DNA of 64,000 bases from Mycoemilia scoparia (Eukaryota > Kickxellomycota > Kickxellomycetes > Kickxellales > Kickxellaceae): NCBI GenBank assembly GCA_027575805.1, contig JANBPU010000017.1, positions 62,001-126,000 of the forward strand, read 5' to 3'. The notes beneath the pieces were generated by a model. The model was not told the origin of the DNA, ran no database searches, and saw only the letters and a program-made list of their open reading frames with translations. Made by a program: the position numbers and the translations under genes. Of this stretch, positions 63,477 through 64,000 are shown in pieces (the first letter of the stretch is position 1; each line of letters begins with the position of its first letter).

Positions 63477-64000
63477 ATGAACGCCAAGCTCCAGGACCAA
63501 AAGGTCACCATAAAGACCTACAAGGGCCTCCCTGTAAACTACAACGAAACATATGTTCCCCCAGACTTCACAATCAAGGAGCTTCGCGACTGTGTTCCCG
63601 CCCACTGCTTCAAGAGAGACACCCTCAAGTCATTCTCCTATGTCTTTGCCGACCTTGCCGGAATCGCTGCGCTTGGCTACCTGGCCACCTTCATCGACTC
63701 GCACCTGCCATCCCTGCTCCGCATCCCGGCCTGGTGCTTGTATTGGGTTGCCCAGGGCATCGTTGGGACTGGAATCTGGGTGATCGGCCACGAATGCGGA
63801 CATGGAAGCTTCTCAGCAACACGCTGGGTAAACAATGTCACTGGCATGGTTCTCCATTCCGCCTTGCTTGTTCCGTTCTTCTCCTGGAAGATCACCCACT
63901 CCAACCACCACAAGGCAACCAACAACCTTGTCCGCGACGAGGTGTTTGTTCCCAAGCACAGGCGCGAGGCCAACGTCCCCAGCCATGTCCAGTCGACCCC
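63477..64000 (+). CDS. FAD2: Delta-12 fatty acid desaturase, 5' part (runs off window)
   Basis: The frame from ATG 63477 is open to the window edge (~174 codons). The first histidine box is HECGH at residues 105-109 and the second HSNHH at 141-145. Membrane segments flank them (SYVFADLAGIAALGYLATFI and WVAQGIVGTGIWVIG). The motif FTIKELRDCVPAHCF is the usual N-terminal signature of fungal delta-12/omega-3 desaturases. The enzyme introduces the second double bond into oleoyl lipids in the ER to form linoleate. Codons are strongly biased to C-ending forms compared with neighbouring genes, which suggests high expression. The delta-12 versus omega-3 choice needs the missing C-terminal half, including the third histidine box. 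Confidence 0.88.
   Translation, partial: MNAKLQDQKVTIKTYKGLPVNYNETYVPPDFTIKELRDCVPAHCFKRDTLKSFSYVFADLAGIAALGYLATFIDSHLPSLLRIPAWCLYWVAQGIVGTGIWVIGHECGHGSFSATRWVNNVTGMVLHSALLVPFFSWKITHSNHHKATNNLVRDEVFVPKHRREANVPSHVQST

Overview
The window looks like a nuclear chromosome segment of a fungus. Genes are compact and split by short introns of roughly 50-400 bp with GTAAGT-type donors. The recognisable genes are fungal or general eukaryotic: a fungal Kre9/KNH-type GPI-protein pair, a Rax2-like polarity protein, Mss51, YHM2, RPS15, acidic P2, SNRNP40, CSTF2/Rna15, EME1, RCC1, a GET2-like protein and a delta-12 desaturase. Retention of a CDK10-type kinase (PLSSFRE motif), a C7orf25/DUF1308 protein, an RSF1-like DDT/WHIM protein and intron-rich genes suggests a lineage outside the yeasts, probably an early-diverging filamentous fungus. 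That placement is inference. Most exon models below were built by hand from splice signals and reading phase, and most close in frame.

Layout. 0-7 kb: a truncated armadillo-like membrane protein (-), a small secreted peptide precursor with kexin-type sites (+), and a C7orf25/DUF1308 protein (-). 8-15 kb: two tandem TMEM184/OST-alpha-like membrane proteins (+) and a TLC-domain membrane protein (+). 15-25 kb: a short-chain dehydrogenase (-), an SPX-RING ubiquitin ligase with 11 exons (+), SNRNP40 (-), a coiled-coil plus WD40 protein (-) and RPS15 (-). 25-34 kb: a GET2/CAML-like receptor (+), a DDT/WHIM chromatin protein (-), EME1 (+) and a membrane-bound spermidine-synthase-like protein (+). 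34-46 kb: four cell-surface genes, all on the minus strand (an acidic/lysine-rich GPI protein, two Kre9/KNH-like serine-rich GPI proteins, and a very large Rax2-like protein with a C-terminal SH3 domain). 47-64 kb: CSTF2/Rna15 (+), an SLC25 carrier (-), a GT25 glycosyltransferase (-), acidic ribosomal protein P2 (-), MSS51 (+), RCC1 with a histone-H1-like tail (+), YHM2 citrate/2-oxoglutarate carrier (+), a CDK10-like kinase (+) and the 5' part of a delta-12 fatty acid desaturase (+).

Two families of short non-coding inverted-repeat elements (MITE-like, here called A and B) are scattered through the window. Family A has termini around ATTTTTGAAGGG. Family B has termini around CTCCWTYAAAAG and a conserved core around GCTAAAATGTATGG. 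Five of the eight B copies lie inside introns of otherwise intact genes, and one B copy is nested in an A copy inside a CDK10 intron. Three introns need GC-AG splice sites to keep reading frame and domain continuity.

No tRNA, rRNA, CRISPR array or intact autonomous transposon was found. The genes do not form one pathway. The nearest thing to a functional grouping is the minus-strand cell-surface block at 34-46 kb.
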